Shown: positions 22,522 to 35,859, counted from the stretch's first letter. The stretch is 64,000 nt of DNA from Verpa conica (GCA_033030425.1 JAUFSD010000015.1:248001-312000), one strand, 5' to 3'. The notes: generated from the sequence alone by a model not told the origin. Numbers and translations are program-made.

Positions 22522-23922
22522 TTAGCTCCCATTAGTGGTCTTCCCCACTTCTTCCTGTCCTTCAATCCCGCCATTAATATTCTTCACTCTTTTTGGCACC
22601 GGACTCACCGGCTGCCCTGCTTGCTGCTGCTGCTGCTGGTTCAAGAACCCATTCCCTGCAACTGCAACGTTCTGCAGAAATGCATTCGTAGCGTTATCCT
22701 CGTCGTGTTGCCTTTTTCCGTTCAGGTTGTTCAAGTCTGGGACTCCGACCACAACACCCATATTCGCTGTTGGTGCGCCCGCTGCAAGTTGTTGTGCATG
22801 ATCAAGAATAACTGGGGGTGGAGGGTTGGAGATGAGGGGTAGTGGAGGCGGGGGGACAGCATCTTCACCTTGAGATTCGATTAGTCGTGATTGAAGATTG
22901 ATGATGTAATCCCGCAGCTGATAATTTTCGGCTTGGATCTGCTTATAGGATTCCTGCATCTGCGTAAAGTCGCGAACCTGCTCTTCGAGCTTTTTGATAT
23001 AGCCTTCCTTACGTTGACGGAATGCGCGCTATTAATTGTAAAGGATTAGGGGATTAGTTCAAGGTCCAGGGCTATTATATACATCTGGGATAATAGTAGC
23101 TATGGGGGGAGGGGGGTAGAAAGAAAAAAGAATAAGAAAAAAAAAATCAGCTGATGGCTGCGTACCTGGGCAGCTCTATTTTGAGCAGCACGCTTTGATG
23201 TGGAGAGCTCCCTCTTCCCACCGCGTTTCTGTCCAGACCCTTCTGCACCTGTTTCCTCTGCACCACTGTGCTGATCCATTCCGCCTCCAACTCCGGGAGA
23301 CATTCCAGCGTTGTTATTTAATGGTGGACTTTGTGGCTGTACCATCATCTGCTGTTGCTGTTGCTGTTGTTGCACTTGCTGCTGAGATGTTGACTGTGGC
23401 TGGGGAGCACCTACTCCTGAGATTGCCGGATCAATATTCATATCGTGGGGACTCGCACTCCCGGGGGGTTTCGCTTCCGGCGGGGTGGGGACTTGAGATG
23501 CTGGCTGCTGTTGCTGTTGCTGCTGTTGCGGTGGGGAGTGGATGTTCTGGAGTAGATGGGCTCGGAGAGCTGCGACAGATTGATACGTTAGCAATTCATC
23601 GCCGGAGGGTATTGTGTACGGTATGGACAAGTCTTGCGAACTCTCTGAGTTGAATGATGGTGCGACGGGGTACCAACTCTGCTCTGCCGATGATGCGACC
23701 TCCTGATAGACACGAACGTTTGTCATCAGCAACGAATCCATAGGAGGACTGCGCGAGAGGGGGGGGGGTTATTTATGACACGGTGTCATGGGATGGTTGG
23801 AAGGTGATGGAGGAGGAGGGGGAAGGGAGGGAGGAGGGGAGGGGGTTAGGGTGTACCTGCGCGGTAGGTGACTGGAGGCTATTAGGGTGTGGAGCCGGGG
23901 CAAGCGTCTGCGGCTGCTGCAT
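22522..23922 (-). CDS. bZIP transcription factor, Yap/AP-1-like, glutamine-rich
   Basis: Best model: 23922-23857, 23702-23166, 23028-22522; 369 aa. The basic region is cut by the second intron and reads KRELSTSKRAAQNRAAQ then RAFRQRKEGYIKKLEEQV, with the QNRAAQRAFRQRK signature of Yap-type fungal bZIP factors. A leucine-zipper stretch follows to about 240 (QIQAENYQLRDYIINLQSRL). The N-terminal half has two polyglutamine tracts and Pro-rich disorder. The 137-bp intron (23029-23165) is firm. The N-terminus has two options: ATG 23922 with MQQPQTLAPAPHPNSLQSP spliced into EVASSAEQSWYPV (intron 23703-23856), or ATG 23741 without that exon (360 aa), with the upstream part as leader. It acts in the nucleus as a DNA-binding dimer; its regulon is unknown. 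Confidence 0.85.
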
Positions 23923-24393
23923 GTCTGTGTTTTTATTTTTATTTTATTTCCCTTCTCTTCTATAGAGAGGTGATTTGATTTGTTGCGTGATGTGGTTGGA
24001 TGGTTATTTTATTTTCTGGTGCTGTGCTTGCTTACGGCGCGCGCTCTGGAAAGGACCAGTTCCCTTTGCTGCCTTGCTTGCCTGCCTGATGTCTTTCTTC
24101 AATTCACTCTCCACCTGCTACGAGCCTTCTTGCGTCTCTTTGCAAGATCCAAGGGGAATACCGGGGAAGTTTAAGACTTTTTCTTTTCTTTTCCTCCTAC
24201 TGTAGCCGAACTCTTAGAGGACGCGACTCGAGATGGATGGGATGGACCCGGGTATCGAGTTAAACGGCGGCGTGAGAATGATTCGTCAGGCAAGTTCCGC
24301 CTGGGGTACGGGAGATTGTTGGCGGGGGGGGAGACTTCTTTTTTGGTTTGTCTTGTTGACTAAGGAGGGAACCAGGGGAATAACAGTGCAAGT

Positions 24394-24480
24394 GTAGTAA
24401 GTAATAGTAGTAGCAGTAGTAGTAGTAGTAAGTAGTAGTAGTAGCAGTAGCAGTAGTAGTAGTAGCAGCAGTAGTAATAG
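24394..24480. repeat. (TAG)n / (CAG)n mixed trinucleotide microsatellite
   Basis: Imperfect trinucleotide tract of gtagtag units with interspersed cag units, about 87 bp, 470 bp upstream of the bZIP start. Confidence 0.9.
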
Positions 24481-24703
24481 AGATGGATGACAGGCTTTCT
24501 TAAAGATCTTTTAGTCAGTCGAAAACGCTGAGGGTGTTTTTTTTTCTCTTTCAGGGAATAAATAATGGTGAGACTCGGAAAAGCAAAGGCGGATAGGTGT
24601 AGCTTAGGCAGCTGCTTCAAGGAAAATAACAGCGGGCGAACTGACGGGAGGAGGACAGGAGACTATTTTTACACAGGCCTGTCTTGTATAGTACAGACAA
24701 TAC

Positions 24704-24766
24704 ATGTATGTGGTATGTGGTATGGGTATGTATGTATGTATGTAGGTAGGTATGGGTAGGTGGGTA
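24704..24766. repeat. (GTAT)n tetranucleotide microsatellite
   Basis: Imperfect tandem tatg/taggtagg units upstream of the bZIP gene, with variant copies on each side of four perfect gtat units. Confidence 0.85.
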
Positions 24767-27700
24767 ATCGGTGTGCGTAGAGGGAGAGACAGACAACCCA
24801 CCTGCTGATGTGCAATACAATTTAATAATTTTTGACTTATTTTTCCGGAATTACGACGGTACGAGGATAATTATTCTTTTTTTTCTAGAAGAAAAAAAAA
24901 GGGACGCGATGGATGGATAGTAAAGTTTTTTTTTTTCGAGGGAAGCGAGATGGGGAGGGGGGAGTGGGTATGTATGAGAGTTATTTTGGGGGGATTGGGG
25001 TGTTAGAGGGGGTGGGCTGAGAAGTTTGGTTCGCCTCTTGTTTCGCTGCGTCTGCGTATGTGTGTCCTTCGCTCTTCTCTAAATGGGTTCTGCTTAGTTA
25101 CCGTTCCCTCAGTCTGGTTGCTGGTACAGACAGTGTTGCAGTGTTGCTATTGCTGCTTCGACGGCGGGTGCTCAGACAGGACTATTAGAGAGGCAAAGGG
25201 TGATGTGGTAAGTCGTGAGTAAGACGAGAGGGAGACGACCGGCTGAGGGGATCCCACCCAAGGGAAGTGCGAAAAAGAAAAAAGGCGATGGGGGGGGTGC
25301 AGTCACCACCAAAGGCTTTTTTTTCTCACTGGCTGGTCAAAACTCCGTGTCCGGCGCTGGCTTTTTTTTAGCCGGATTGGGCTCCCACTGTTTTGTAAAT
25401 TACGCGTCATTTGTCAGCAGTATCGGGTTACAAAGCCCTCGGCCAAGCCACCGAAGGCTCCTTGCAGCAGAGGCCAGCCCACTGACAGCGCTGAGAGTTC
25501 CGATTCCAAAGGACAGTCCTTGACAAATCCTCGGGTGGATCACTAATCGTGGCGGAGGTGTGTGGGAAGTCCCTGCAGTGCTCTCTCTTCCTCGGATCCA
25601 GCTTTGATAGTGTCTGAGATGCTCCTAGATGGTCAGCTTTGACACCTTGGTTCTATGTGGAATAAAGACCTAGCTATACACGGTTGTAGATACTAGAAGG
25701 CTTATAGAGTCTTGTCTCTTCGTAAATAAGGTTCTAAAATACAGTCAGTATCATCTATCAAATGATGTACCTCATGGCATTTTCACCCCAGACTGCCTTG
25801 TGCAGAACTCCGGTAAGTTGTACCCAGGATGGGTTGGAAAGTCTGAATTTGACACGTCTGAGGATAACCAACATTTTCACTGGGAATGCCCTGGTAGCTC
25901 ACCTGCTTCCATGGAACACCTACCTATCGTCGGCATTTCCAGACTTAGACTTGCTAAAGCCTTCTTTCAGTTTACTAACTAGTATACTTTGTACTTGGAG
26001 TCACTAGATCTGAGTATGTAATCTTTACCGTATAGGGTGTAAGTCGAAATAAACTATATTTCCCCAGTCTTTTCGGCCCACCATCATCATCCCCGGCCCA
26101 CTTAGCTCATAGTACCATATCTAGGGCTAAAAGTGTCACTTGATTACAGTCCCATCGCCAGATTCAATCTAATACTCTAGGGCCAGAGTGGTGACATGTC
26201 TTCGAGCCCCATCAGACACGAAATACTCACTCTACACCAGACGGAACTCTCGTCCGTACCTGTTAGTTTCACCCCTCATCACTCGCTTTCTCATTATCCG
26301 CGGTCGCCCCATTCAGTCACCACCTCACGTAAGCCCAACGCCCCACCCCTACCGATCCGATGTTATATAAGTCTTTTTTTTCTTCTCTCTTTTTTTTCTT
26401 TCTATAGTCAATGCATTAGATAACATTATTATACATCAAGGACATCATGGCTACGTATCGATAATAGAAAGAGTCATCCTGCGCGAAGACATTCTTTGTA
26501 ACCGCGGTGCTTGGTCGTTAGCGTAAGCGCAATTAACCTGCGCTTATACATTGTTTACGACATGCTCTGTATATTTTTAGCTGGCGAGTCGAGCTTGGAG
26601 GATACAGTACCGTACCGTACCGCGCACTAATTTTTATTCTTCTGTTTTTGCTTAGTCGCCGAGAACCTACTTAGACTGAAATAGGAGTTGTCGCCTGTAT
26701 TCTAAGTAGCTAGCTAGTAGATCTGTAGTCTCACTACGGCTAGGAATTAGGTCTTACCAATGTGTGACCATTGATAATGTAGGGTCAAGAAGTTAATTAG
26801 CCCTATTAATATTACACCGAGTGATAATGGTGTGAAGTACAATCTCGAGTTCTTGAAAGACTTGTACCACCAGCTTGTATCACCAGACCTGAGTTGCCGT
26901 CCTAAATCCTAGGCTAGGGATATAACTGGAACTCGTATAGATGGCAATCAAGTTACTTCCTAAAATATAGGCGGGATTCGCTATACGCATACTCAGCGGA
27001 TATAAAGTGGGTATAAACCCCCCCCCCCCCCCCTCTCTTCGGATCGAACTTCTTTTCCTTCATCTTCCTCAATCTCACCTTGGTGATGAAATCCTCTGCT
27101 ATTCACCTGCATCCTGCATATTCTGACCTCCAATCATCAAATGACCCATCTCTGGGCCCAGAACTTAATCTGTATACGTATTCTGTCTAAAGTTATTGCT
27201 ACGTGTCCCTCCGTTTTAGTACTCGACCTTTACTATCCTATTATCCTTAGGCCTTCGCTAACTCTTACCATATACCAGATCTACTGTCACCGCTGGAGCA
27301 CGTATTTAGGGTTTTCTATACTGCTGTTCATGGCCCGTCACTCGTTTTCGGGTACTGGGGGTATGAGGCTACAAAGTTATTGCCGAAGAAATAGAGTATT
27401 AAGAGCGGGAGAATCTTATCTAGAACCCTTGAGAATTTTAATTTCGGTTGACTTACTACCCGAGTGAGAGCGTGAGTGTAAATGATGGCATGCATAAAGC
27501 TGGACGAATCAAATCCCTGACTCCGAACCTCCCCCCTCCACTGTGCTATTCGAGGCGGCCCATTGTAGTTGATATTACATATAACCCGGGTCTAGTTAAA
27601 TTTATTACGTTAAAATGATAACTTATACTTGAGTTTGGTCTAGATATGCCTTATTCAATAAGTAGGACCTATTATATACGTGTGCTCAATGGGGGATAAA

Positions 27701-30565
27701 TAAACATATATATATATGTAATCCCAGTCTCGTTACTCGGCACGGTTAGCAGATTACATAGTAGGAAGAATAAGAGGGAATACTCTTATGTCATCTTACC
27801 CCAATTCCCACTACTTCTCAAGTGATGTGTTTTTTTATATTCTAACTGGTCAAGATCAATCACTTTTCACAATTTCTTTCTTTTTTTTTTGCATATGCAG
27901 AACCGTTTGATGCAACTACTGCCATAGTGATTTGCTGAAACTGAAAAACAAAATTCAAACTCGACAAATATAATTCTCTCTAGCTCCTGTAGCATTAGAG
28001 GAAAAAGCAAAAAAACACCCATAAGGCTAAAGTAATAGGACTAGCCAAGGCAGAAAAACATTAGCCAATAGGCTAGAAATTTCTGCAGGAAAAGCAGCTA
28101 CCTCATCATTGCTGTCCCGTGCGTACATAATATTATATAAGAGTAGTGACTTGAATATGATTCGAGGATATTAGCGAACCTACAAGAGAAACACGGCGAC
28201 AAGACCCGACCACATTGATGAGACAAAAAAGAAAACAGGCCCTCAAGTAGCACGGAAGTGTGCATCAGGCGAACTTTGTAAATACTGTAATAGAAAACGC
28301 TGCAGTATTAGTATGTATGCCACGAACCCTCCACCTGTTCGCTGTATGCAGCAAAAATTAAAAGTGCTATACCAAAAAGCTTCAATAACTCTTTTCAATA
28401 ACTATATTATGGTGGGGTTGTTTTTGAAAGGTATTTTGCCCAATGAAACGTAATATCGAGTGATCAACCATGATTGGTAATTCAATCATACTGCGCAAAC
28501 AGTGTTATTCAAAAGCTTCATACAGTTTATTTGCCGTAGTCCATGATAAAATTGCAAGATTTGGGGCTCAATATTGCGAACATTAAGAACCGAGCAATCA
28601 TATTATCACCAAGTTCTAGGTCTCGAAACATCACTCGGTTGCCCTGAGAACACCAATGAATGAATGAATTAATCATAAGTACCCTGGGAGCACTATAAAC
28701 CGTGCCTATACCTAATTATGGGACTATTTTTAGCTGGTGAGAGGTTTTGAATTCATTTTCGGTCTCCGGCCATGGTTCTTGGTGTTTTATTTGCTTTTTA
28801 CAGGTCCGTTACCTATTTTCTTATAGGTCTTATATTTTCAATCTTGTTAGCAATTGAAGGTAGCTAATTGACTAAGAGCTCCACCAGTTATATAATTATT
28901 CATTGAGTATTATATGACTGGGCTTAATAGTTGAAAGCTAGAGCCAATGTGGGAATTTACCATTTTAGTTGGAGATAGTATTATTGGTAGGTAAAAGTAC
29001 AGCGTAAGGTAGGAGTAAATGTCAAAGGCGGGCCCTGAGTTAAGTTTGTTGAAATCATTGACGCCTAAGTAGCACAGTATTTTTTTTGGCAAGAATTTCC
29101 CGGAGAAATTCTGGCGAATAGATAAGCTAGGGCAGCAAAACCTATCACAGATGCATAGGCACTATAGTTATTCCGTGGAATATGCAGAAGATAATGGGGT
29201 CGGTACTGTTTCAGAAGGAAGCGAGGTCTCTGATTAGCATAATCTGGCCACTATCCGCACCACACCAAAAAGCGCTGGCAAGTGAGGTTGTTAGGGGTGG
29301 AACTTGCATAGGGCATGGGATTTCGAAAACAGAGGGTGGAACCACGATAGATTTTTCTGCAGAGACATATTTACTGATTATTTCGTGTATCGATATCATC
29401 CAAGAATGGGTAAAAGCAATGGTAGTTTCCCCGCTTCTTCATCGCACGGCAGTTGATGTATCCTCAGTAGATCCCGGGAAACGTTTTATGTAATGTGGAT
29501 ATTACTCGGAAGCGAGATTAGCATGTTTCAAGTTTCTTATCAAACATAGCCCGAGTCAGAGGGCTCGAGCCTTAAGCTGACCCTAAACAAATCATAATCA
29601 TAGATCCCCACTACCATAAGCCGTACCAGCTTCCAAGACATTCCAAGCTCGACTTGGGGCCCCTTAGAATTATTCCATTGAATAATTTTTATTACTTCCG
29701 GATCCATTGTACATTTTATCAACCAAGGATCTTACAGAGCCGCCTGTTTTTAAATCTGATATACCAAGTTCTCTGGTTCGTCGTCTCTCGTGTTGTTATT
29801 TTGGGAGAAAGGCTTCGTATGAGTGGCATCCCATAAATCTGCTTCCTTGAAACGACAAGCATTTGTTACATATAAAGGAATCACACTAAGACTTTGAAAT
29901 AAAGTACTGGTGTACGGTCACCCGATGTGAAATACCAAACATGCTTGTCGAGTGTTAGTTTTAAACACAACTTCCCCAGGTATTTCGAATTTGTTCTGCC
30001 GGGACTTAGGCTAGAACCAGGCTAATCGCCAACAGGGCTGGTTGACGTAAGGCCACTCTCGAACTTTCTTAGGCTCTGGTCTGATACACAATATTTATTT
30101 CAACGTCTTAGCGTGACTTTCTTATATGCAAGTAAAAATACGTCACTTTGTGGAGTGATCTCCGACCCGAGCAATTTTCTTTTTTGGGATAAGTCACTAA
30201 AGAATTCAACAATACCGATCGTGACAAAAAGATCCCGATAAAACTTTATCCGGGTCTATTGCCATTCTTGGCACAGAACCAGGCCTAGGAGATCGATTTT
30301 TCTGCTATGCACCCAGCCTTGTGGCTATGGCGATTCAGTATCGTGGTGATCGGTAATCGACCAATGAAGGCGGATAGAAAGCTGTCGAGGACTTCTGTGG
30401 TCAAAGATAAGATGATGATAGTGGTGTGTTGCGAATCGATAAACTCTATCGCCAAGAATGGCTAGTTAAAATACCCTTTAAACCCCATTGACTCTTCAGT
30501 GTAGCCAGTGAAATATAGGGTAACTCAATACCCTTCGTTTGTTGAATCTCATCTGAAAAGACACG

Positions 30566-32025
30566 CTAATAGATGATTTCCGCACTGAACTTCCCACCAC
30601 CTTCCCGGAATTCCTTCCTGTGCCAATCCCTCACAACCCTATGCGCTTCCGCCGCGTCTCTACACCTAACTATCCACTTTGCTTCCGCACCCATCTCCGA
30701 TCCATCGAATTTGTCGACAACCTTTATTCCATTTCCTAGACTTTTTTCAAAAAACACCCTCTCCAAACCAGCGCCACCCTCTATTTCATCTCTCTTACAG
30801 AATTGCACGTCGGTTCTTTCGAGCATTTTCCTGACTTCTGCAGTTCTGGGAAGTTTACCCCTCTCAGTAGTCGTCCCACCAATATCTGAGACTACAAGGA
30901 GTACGCATGCACCCGGAGAACACCCTCCGCGGTTAAGAATAGCTGAAAGAAGTCGGTTACTATCATAAAATTGTTTGCTGTGTTCCCCAGGAAAGTAAAG
31001 TCGGGGTGTCTGTCCTGGAGGTATGGTAGAGTTTGTGTTGGACAACCAAAAATCGCCTTGTCCGTAAACAAACATTTTTGCAGCCTCAGGCGAACCGAAA
31101 ACCAGGCTATAGAAAGGCCTACGCTTAAGACTTCTCGGAAACCGATAGGGTGACACTAGTTTGTATCAGAGACTACCGAATTAAAAATAAAAAAAATAGA
31201 ATATTAATGAAGGGTACCCCGAAGAATGTCGAATTCAGTTTTGAATTCAGGAATATGTGCTTTCCCAGGCACGAGTCGTCGAATGTCGCTTTCTAGTAGT
31301 GTCGTACCGGCCCCGGTCAACACTACAATTTTTGCCCATACTGACAATGATCCACCTGGAGGGACAAAGTAGAAACAAGTTAGCCATAATCAAAATTACC
31401 AGTCTACAAAGCAAGAATATGAGGTGATGGACTGGGCAGCCAGGAGAAAATAGATTGCGAGCACAGAAATGCAATTAAGTAACTTCAAATATGATACCAA
31501 CAGCAAATAACCCGTAGGCTGTTATTTCGAGCACTTAAGGAAATCTAGGGAAGTTTGGAAGTGAGGGAAAAAGGAATTCATACTTTTGGGTCCGTGCTGG
31601 TGCCCTAGACTTCTTCGCTTAATTATATGCTGGCCGTCTGGTGTTCTCGTGCCGTTCTTGTTAAGAGAACCCCACTGCTTTTTTGTGGTTATGCCGTCAC
31701 CCCCAGCAGCTGGTTCCTGGGGCATATACGTGGTTTCATCCGAGATGTCAAGTCTACCTATTGGGCTGATGCTGCTGCTGCGGCTACCATGGCTACCAAC
31801 TCTGCTTCCACCACTTCTGTAACTGTTCTCTGATGGAGCAGACTCCCGATGCCCTGAGGGATTATTCCCAGCTGAGGAGTTGGGGGAGTCGGAATATGAG
31901 CGGGATTGGGAGACGGCGTATGAGAAGGAGAACCAGGAAGAACAGGAGGGGGAGGGTAGAGATCCGAGGCAACGAAGCAGCCGAAGAGAAGAAGGGTATG
32001 GGGTAGCCGAACGAAAGAGCTGCAT
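30566..32025 (-). CDS. Predicted mitochondrial protein with RRM-like folds, unknown function
   Basis: Three exons: 32025-31584, 31355-31218, 31155-30566; 389 aa. I do not recognise the family. The first 45 residues (MQLFRSATPYPSSLRLLRCL…) are rich in Arg/Ser/Leu and free of acids, like a mitochondrial targeting sequence, followed by a Ser/Gly-rich low-complexity linker. Exons 2 and 3 join as VWAKIVVLTGAGTTLLESDI, RRLVPGKAHIPEF, ILR/VSPYRFPRSLKRRPFYS, LVFGSPEAAKMFV. This is a beta-alpha-beta-beta-alpha-beta-like order that could be a degenerate RNA-recognition motif. A second similar unit starts at ACVLLVVSDIGGTT and ends KWIVRCRDAAEAHRVVRDWH. Junctions keep the frame (G/TG = Val; A/GT = Ser). 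The RRM reading is inferred. It is the only supported gene between 24 and 42 kb. Confidence 0.65.
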
Positions 32026-32546
32026 ATGGATGGTCGTGTGAGCCGCGGATGTGGATGACGCGCTCGCCGATCTATCGAGGCTGATGGAATGATGAGGACC
32101 AGGGGGAAGTGAGGCGGATAGATGGATGGGATGGAGGGTGGTGAACGGTGATTGTGGTCCAGCAACTCAGTAGTTTAACAGGTGCATGCTAAGGCACATA
32201 TCCCGGCTGGTGATGGCCATTCAAAACTTCTGCCCTAGCCCTGATTTTATGTGTGCGGCTCTGCGAAGTGTGCTGTCTCAACACCCATCCATGCTCCTGC
32301 TTCCGATCCGCCGATCTCCTTCCGCGCCCGCCAACCCAAGTGACGGTCGCGGCTCCAGCCGACGTAACTGCCGGCCAATAGTTTACTAGCCCGGCAGCCA
32401 AAATCAGGCCAAATCCCAAACCCGTAAACCAGACTTGTTATTGCTGCTAAGTTCGTTGCTGGAAACGGTTAGGTGACGGTTGCTTGAAACACTGTTAGAC
32501 TGAAGAATTGATTCTGCCTGCTGCTGTGCCTGACACTGTGCTGCCT

Positions 32547-32581
32547 GTCACTCGTCACTCGTCACTTGTCACCTGTCACAG
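32547..32581. repeat. Heptamer tandem repeat, GTCACNN x5
   Basis: Five consecutive 7-bp units: gtcactc, gtcactc, gtcactt, gtcacct, gtcacag. About 520 bp upstream of the start of the mitochondrial-protein gene, so a cis-regulatory role is possible but unproven. Confidence 0.8.
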
Positions 32582-35500
32582 CTGTCCTCGCTCGGCCTCA
32601 TCCCCAAAATACCCAGTGTGCCTAACTCACACTATGCCGTTTCTTACTCCTCGCAACTAGAAACTTCTCACTTCTCACTTTTCTCGCTTTTTCCCTGACA
32701 ACGCACATCCATCACCTTCTTAGTTTGTGGGCCTACATCGATATCGAATCGAACGCAGGGAAATATACGGGTAACGGTATGAAAAATTAGACGGAACAAG
32801 AAACGGGGGCAAAGAACCCGCAGATCTGCCGTACCCGAGACTGTGGGTGTACCGCACGGAATCCTGTCACTTTTTTCAGCGCTTACCTACCTCTCGTTAC
32901 TGCTATGTATGTACAACAAGAGAAACCCACAGAGCAAGGACAAACAGAAAGACGTGAGGAGATTCCAATATAAAAAGTCTGTATATCCCATCTCCTGTTC
33001 TTGCTCTTCCTTCTCTATCGTCTTCATTCCTCATCAGCATGGTCGTGGGTGCTAATCTCTGATAATTCTCTCTAGCTGAGAAAGTTCTATTTCTCACAAT
33101 TTGGGTTCGGGGGCATTTGTCTCTCACGTAAGATGGGACCGAAGGGTAGGAAACTACTCATTCAGTTTCATCTTAACGTGTAGGCAACAGCCAGCCGTAT
33201 TGATTCTTTCAATATATATTCCATAATTGCTAGAGAGAGTGAGATTAGCATTGACCGTGAGTGATATGTTCTCTCGGATTTGTTGATATATGTGGACTTG
33301 GAGGATATCATAAGACTTCTATTAACAATGACAGCTTTCAAGAAATTTGAGCGTGAGGCTTATAATGTTCTTTATGGATCTTACAACTAGTATTCACTAG
33401 TATATCTACAGGCCTACTAATAAACTTTTGAAAATTTATATCTGCTAATCTGGATTAATTCAGCTCCTTAAGGCTAATTTGAACTAACGAGCATGTTACT
33501 CTTACTTTGAGCTGGTTTAAGATTTGTCTTAGTCAGTCCCTCCTCTAGACAGGCCTCGGAACCTTTACCCACTGGCAGCTTGGCACTTGACCTTCCATTC
33601 GTTCTCAGATATTCGTCTCTCTTTGGTTTCCCGATTTTGAACTTATCATCCCTGCTATCTGTTCAACAATTGGTGCAAAGTTTCAGTGGCGCAGATGCAC
33701 TAAATTTTAAGCCTCAGATCCCGTTGGTTATATTTCTTCAACTCCGAGACGCAATGCCTCGAACCTGAAGGTACTTCTTATTTTGGAAAACCCTTCTAGT
33801 ACCCGGGATTTTATGCGGACATACGTGTGGCTCTAGGAACTCATCCTTAGCTTCTGGATTTTTTCTTTCTTTGGTTGCCGAGTTCTCGGGATTTGAAACA
33901 GCTAAGAAGTACCATCCGTACATATTCCGAAACGTCGGGAGGCTAGTATTGGGAATGCGAAACGTGGGATACGTGGGGGGTGTTTGAACCTAGGTAGATA
34001 CATGTATATTAGAATTAGTATTAGACTTTAAGTCATAGAAGGGAGTTTCTAAAGTACGTAGTTGAGATGTGGGCATGATATACAAGAATGTGCCCTTTTG
34101 TACCGAGACTTAAGTTCCAACTCGGGGTGTTGTGCCCGAGGTCCAGGCCCAACCTATCGGCTCCTGCCCCACATAAAAGATCGGGTAGATTCTCGGGTCA
34201 AGAATTTAAATACGGACTGCAGATGGAACAGCCTCGGGCCATCAGCCGAACCATGACCCTGTGGGCTTTTCAAACGATGCCACATTTAGATACATACTGT
34301 AACATACGTGAAGCCTTTTTGCCCCTGATCAGAAATCAGACTACCTAAATGTAAATTGCTTTTTCTTTTTCAGTTCTTCATATTTCAACTTCTCCTGCCA
34401 CGTACTTTGCAAATTTTATGATAATTCTATAAACCTCTCATATATTCGGCCATTTCTCGGCTTAGTTGGCCTGTATTTCTGCTTGATATTGTGATATATG
34501 TGTCTATAGTTACCATAATACCGTCACTGCCAAAATTAATCCGATGATGCTCAGCTGCGTCTCGTAGTAGCGCGCCCGTCGATTAAACAAGAACTTGTGG
34601 TAACAAAATCGGCCCTCGATGCACGCGTGGCGTCATATCTTCACACATCTGTGCAGTACATCATATATTCCACTCGTGATGTGCGCTGTCTTCGCTTCCC
34701 GCACTTGCATTTTAATGCAGATTGCCGGCAAAACGATGAATCTTGGTATCCTGGTATACCGCTCGGTTGGTCAGGGAGCTCCCGCGGATGTGCATTCCCG
34801 CTCTTGCGCCCGAAGCTACCAATGCACTGGAAGGTGAAAGTACCGGTGGTGTGTCTCTGTGTGTATCGTAGTTTCTGCGTACCTGCGCTGCCGCAACCAC
34901 ATCTGCGGGCCCTCCCGCCGCAGGCGATCCGAAAATTGAAAATCGGCAGTAAAGGCATCCGAATGGGCATGAGGATATATTAGGAATGCATCACTAGCTG
35001 TGAGCCATACAGTGTAAACGCTTACATAAGTACGGTCGGCGACCATAGGATCTTTTACTTTTCTTTTTTACTTTTCACTATTTTCTCGGGCTTATTTATC
35101 TTGTATTACATGGATTAAAGTCACATTGGAGGAGATAAATTCCGAAAGTACAGGATATGGTGGAACCAAGCTAGAACATATGATACAGTGGTTGTTGTGA
35201 TGGAACTCAATAAAAAGATCTCGCCTGATATAGAAGTTGAGGTGCATTTTTCATAGCCAATTATACACCTTACATCTAAGCCTCAGTGTAGAAAGGTTCC
35301 TAAGCTATGAATCTTATTTTCTTGCCTTTAAACTCTTGCGAATAGTTGTGCTGTACCTTGTGAAGGGAAGGATGATGAAACTGGTACCGAGTGATCGGGT
35401 GTGATGCTCTCGATTTCGCGGCAGACCTCCAAGATAGCCCTCTACGTAAGCTAGAAAAAGCGATATAGGTATACTCAGAGCCCCTTTACCCGTTTAATAG

Positions 35501-35736
35501 GGGGTTAGACATTTATGTCTCGGACCTGCCGTTAATCGTAGGCCGCTCGGGTTTCTGTTCGGGACTAAAGTCGTATGTGGCTAATAACTTTCTGGTCTGT
35601 ATTAACTTTTTTCAAGATATTGGTTCTTTCATCAAAGTGCCCTGATGATGATGATGGTGGTGGCAAAGCCTTGGGTGGGTAATAGTGAACTAGTTGCTTG
35701 GAAATCGTGTTCGTGCATATGAACATGGGGCCTCTA

Positions 35737-35859
35737 CTCGTAATGCCCTGACGTTTCCGGGATGGACTGCTATTGCATATCATACAAAACCATAGACTTG
35801 GCACAGTTTTCTATGGTATGCAATAGCAGTCCATTCCGAAAACGTCATGGCATTACGAG
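35737..35859. repeat. Imperfect inverted repeat (foldback), 49-bp arms
   Basis: The left arm 35737-35785 (starts ctcgtaatgccctgacgttt) is the reverse complement of the right arm 35811-35859 (ends aacgtcatggcattacgag) with about 44 of 49 positions paired; the loop is 25 bp. Three of the four internal differences are transitions. No coding capacity. It may be a small MITE/foldback element or a transcribed hairpin. Confidence 0.85.

Larger units (their letters stand above)
23923..30565. other. Long gene-empty region with microsatellites
   Basis: About 6.6 kb. The first 1.3 kb is the purine/pyrimidine-skewed upstream region of the bZIP gene, with (TAG)n and (GTAT)n tracts. The rest (25.5-30.5 kb) shows no ORF with family features, intron pattern or RNA gene. 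Notable bits: a run of C at 27018-27033, a (TACCG)3 tract near 26607, and a 12-bp inverted pair gccattcttggc (30261-30272) / gccaagaatggc (30451-30462). Confidence 0.45.

Noticed and set aside
29182..29493. 103-aa open frame (plus)
   Set aside because: No recognisable motif and no flanking exons; length fits chance in a 6.6-kb empty region.
30261..30462. 12-bp inverted pair as ends of a small transposon
   Set aside because: Similarity does not extend beyond the 12 bp core, no target-site duplication visible.
34597..34983. 128-aa open frame in a locally less AT-rich part of the desert
   Set aside because: Starts at GTG, no family features, competing frames of similar length on both strands.
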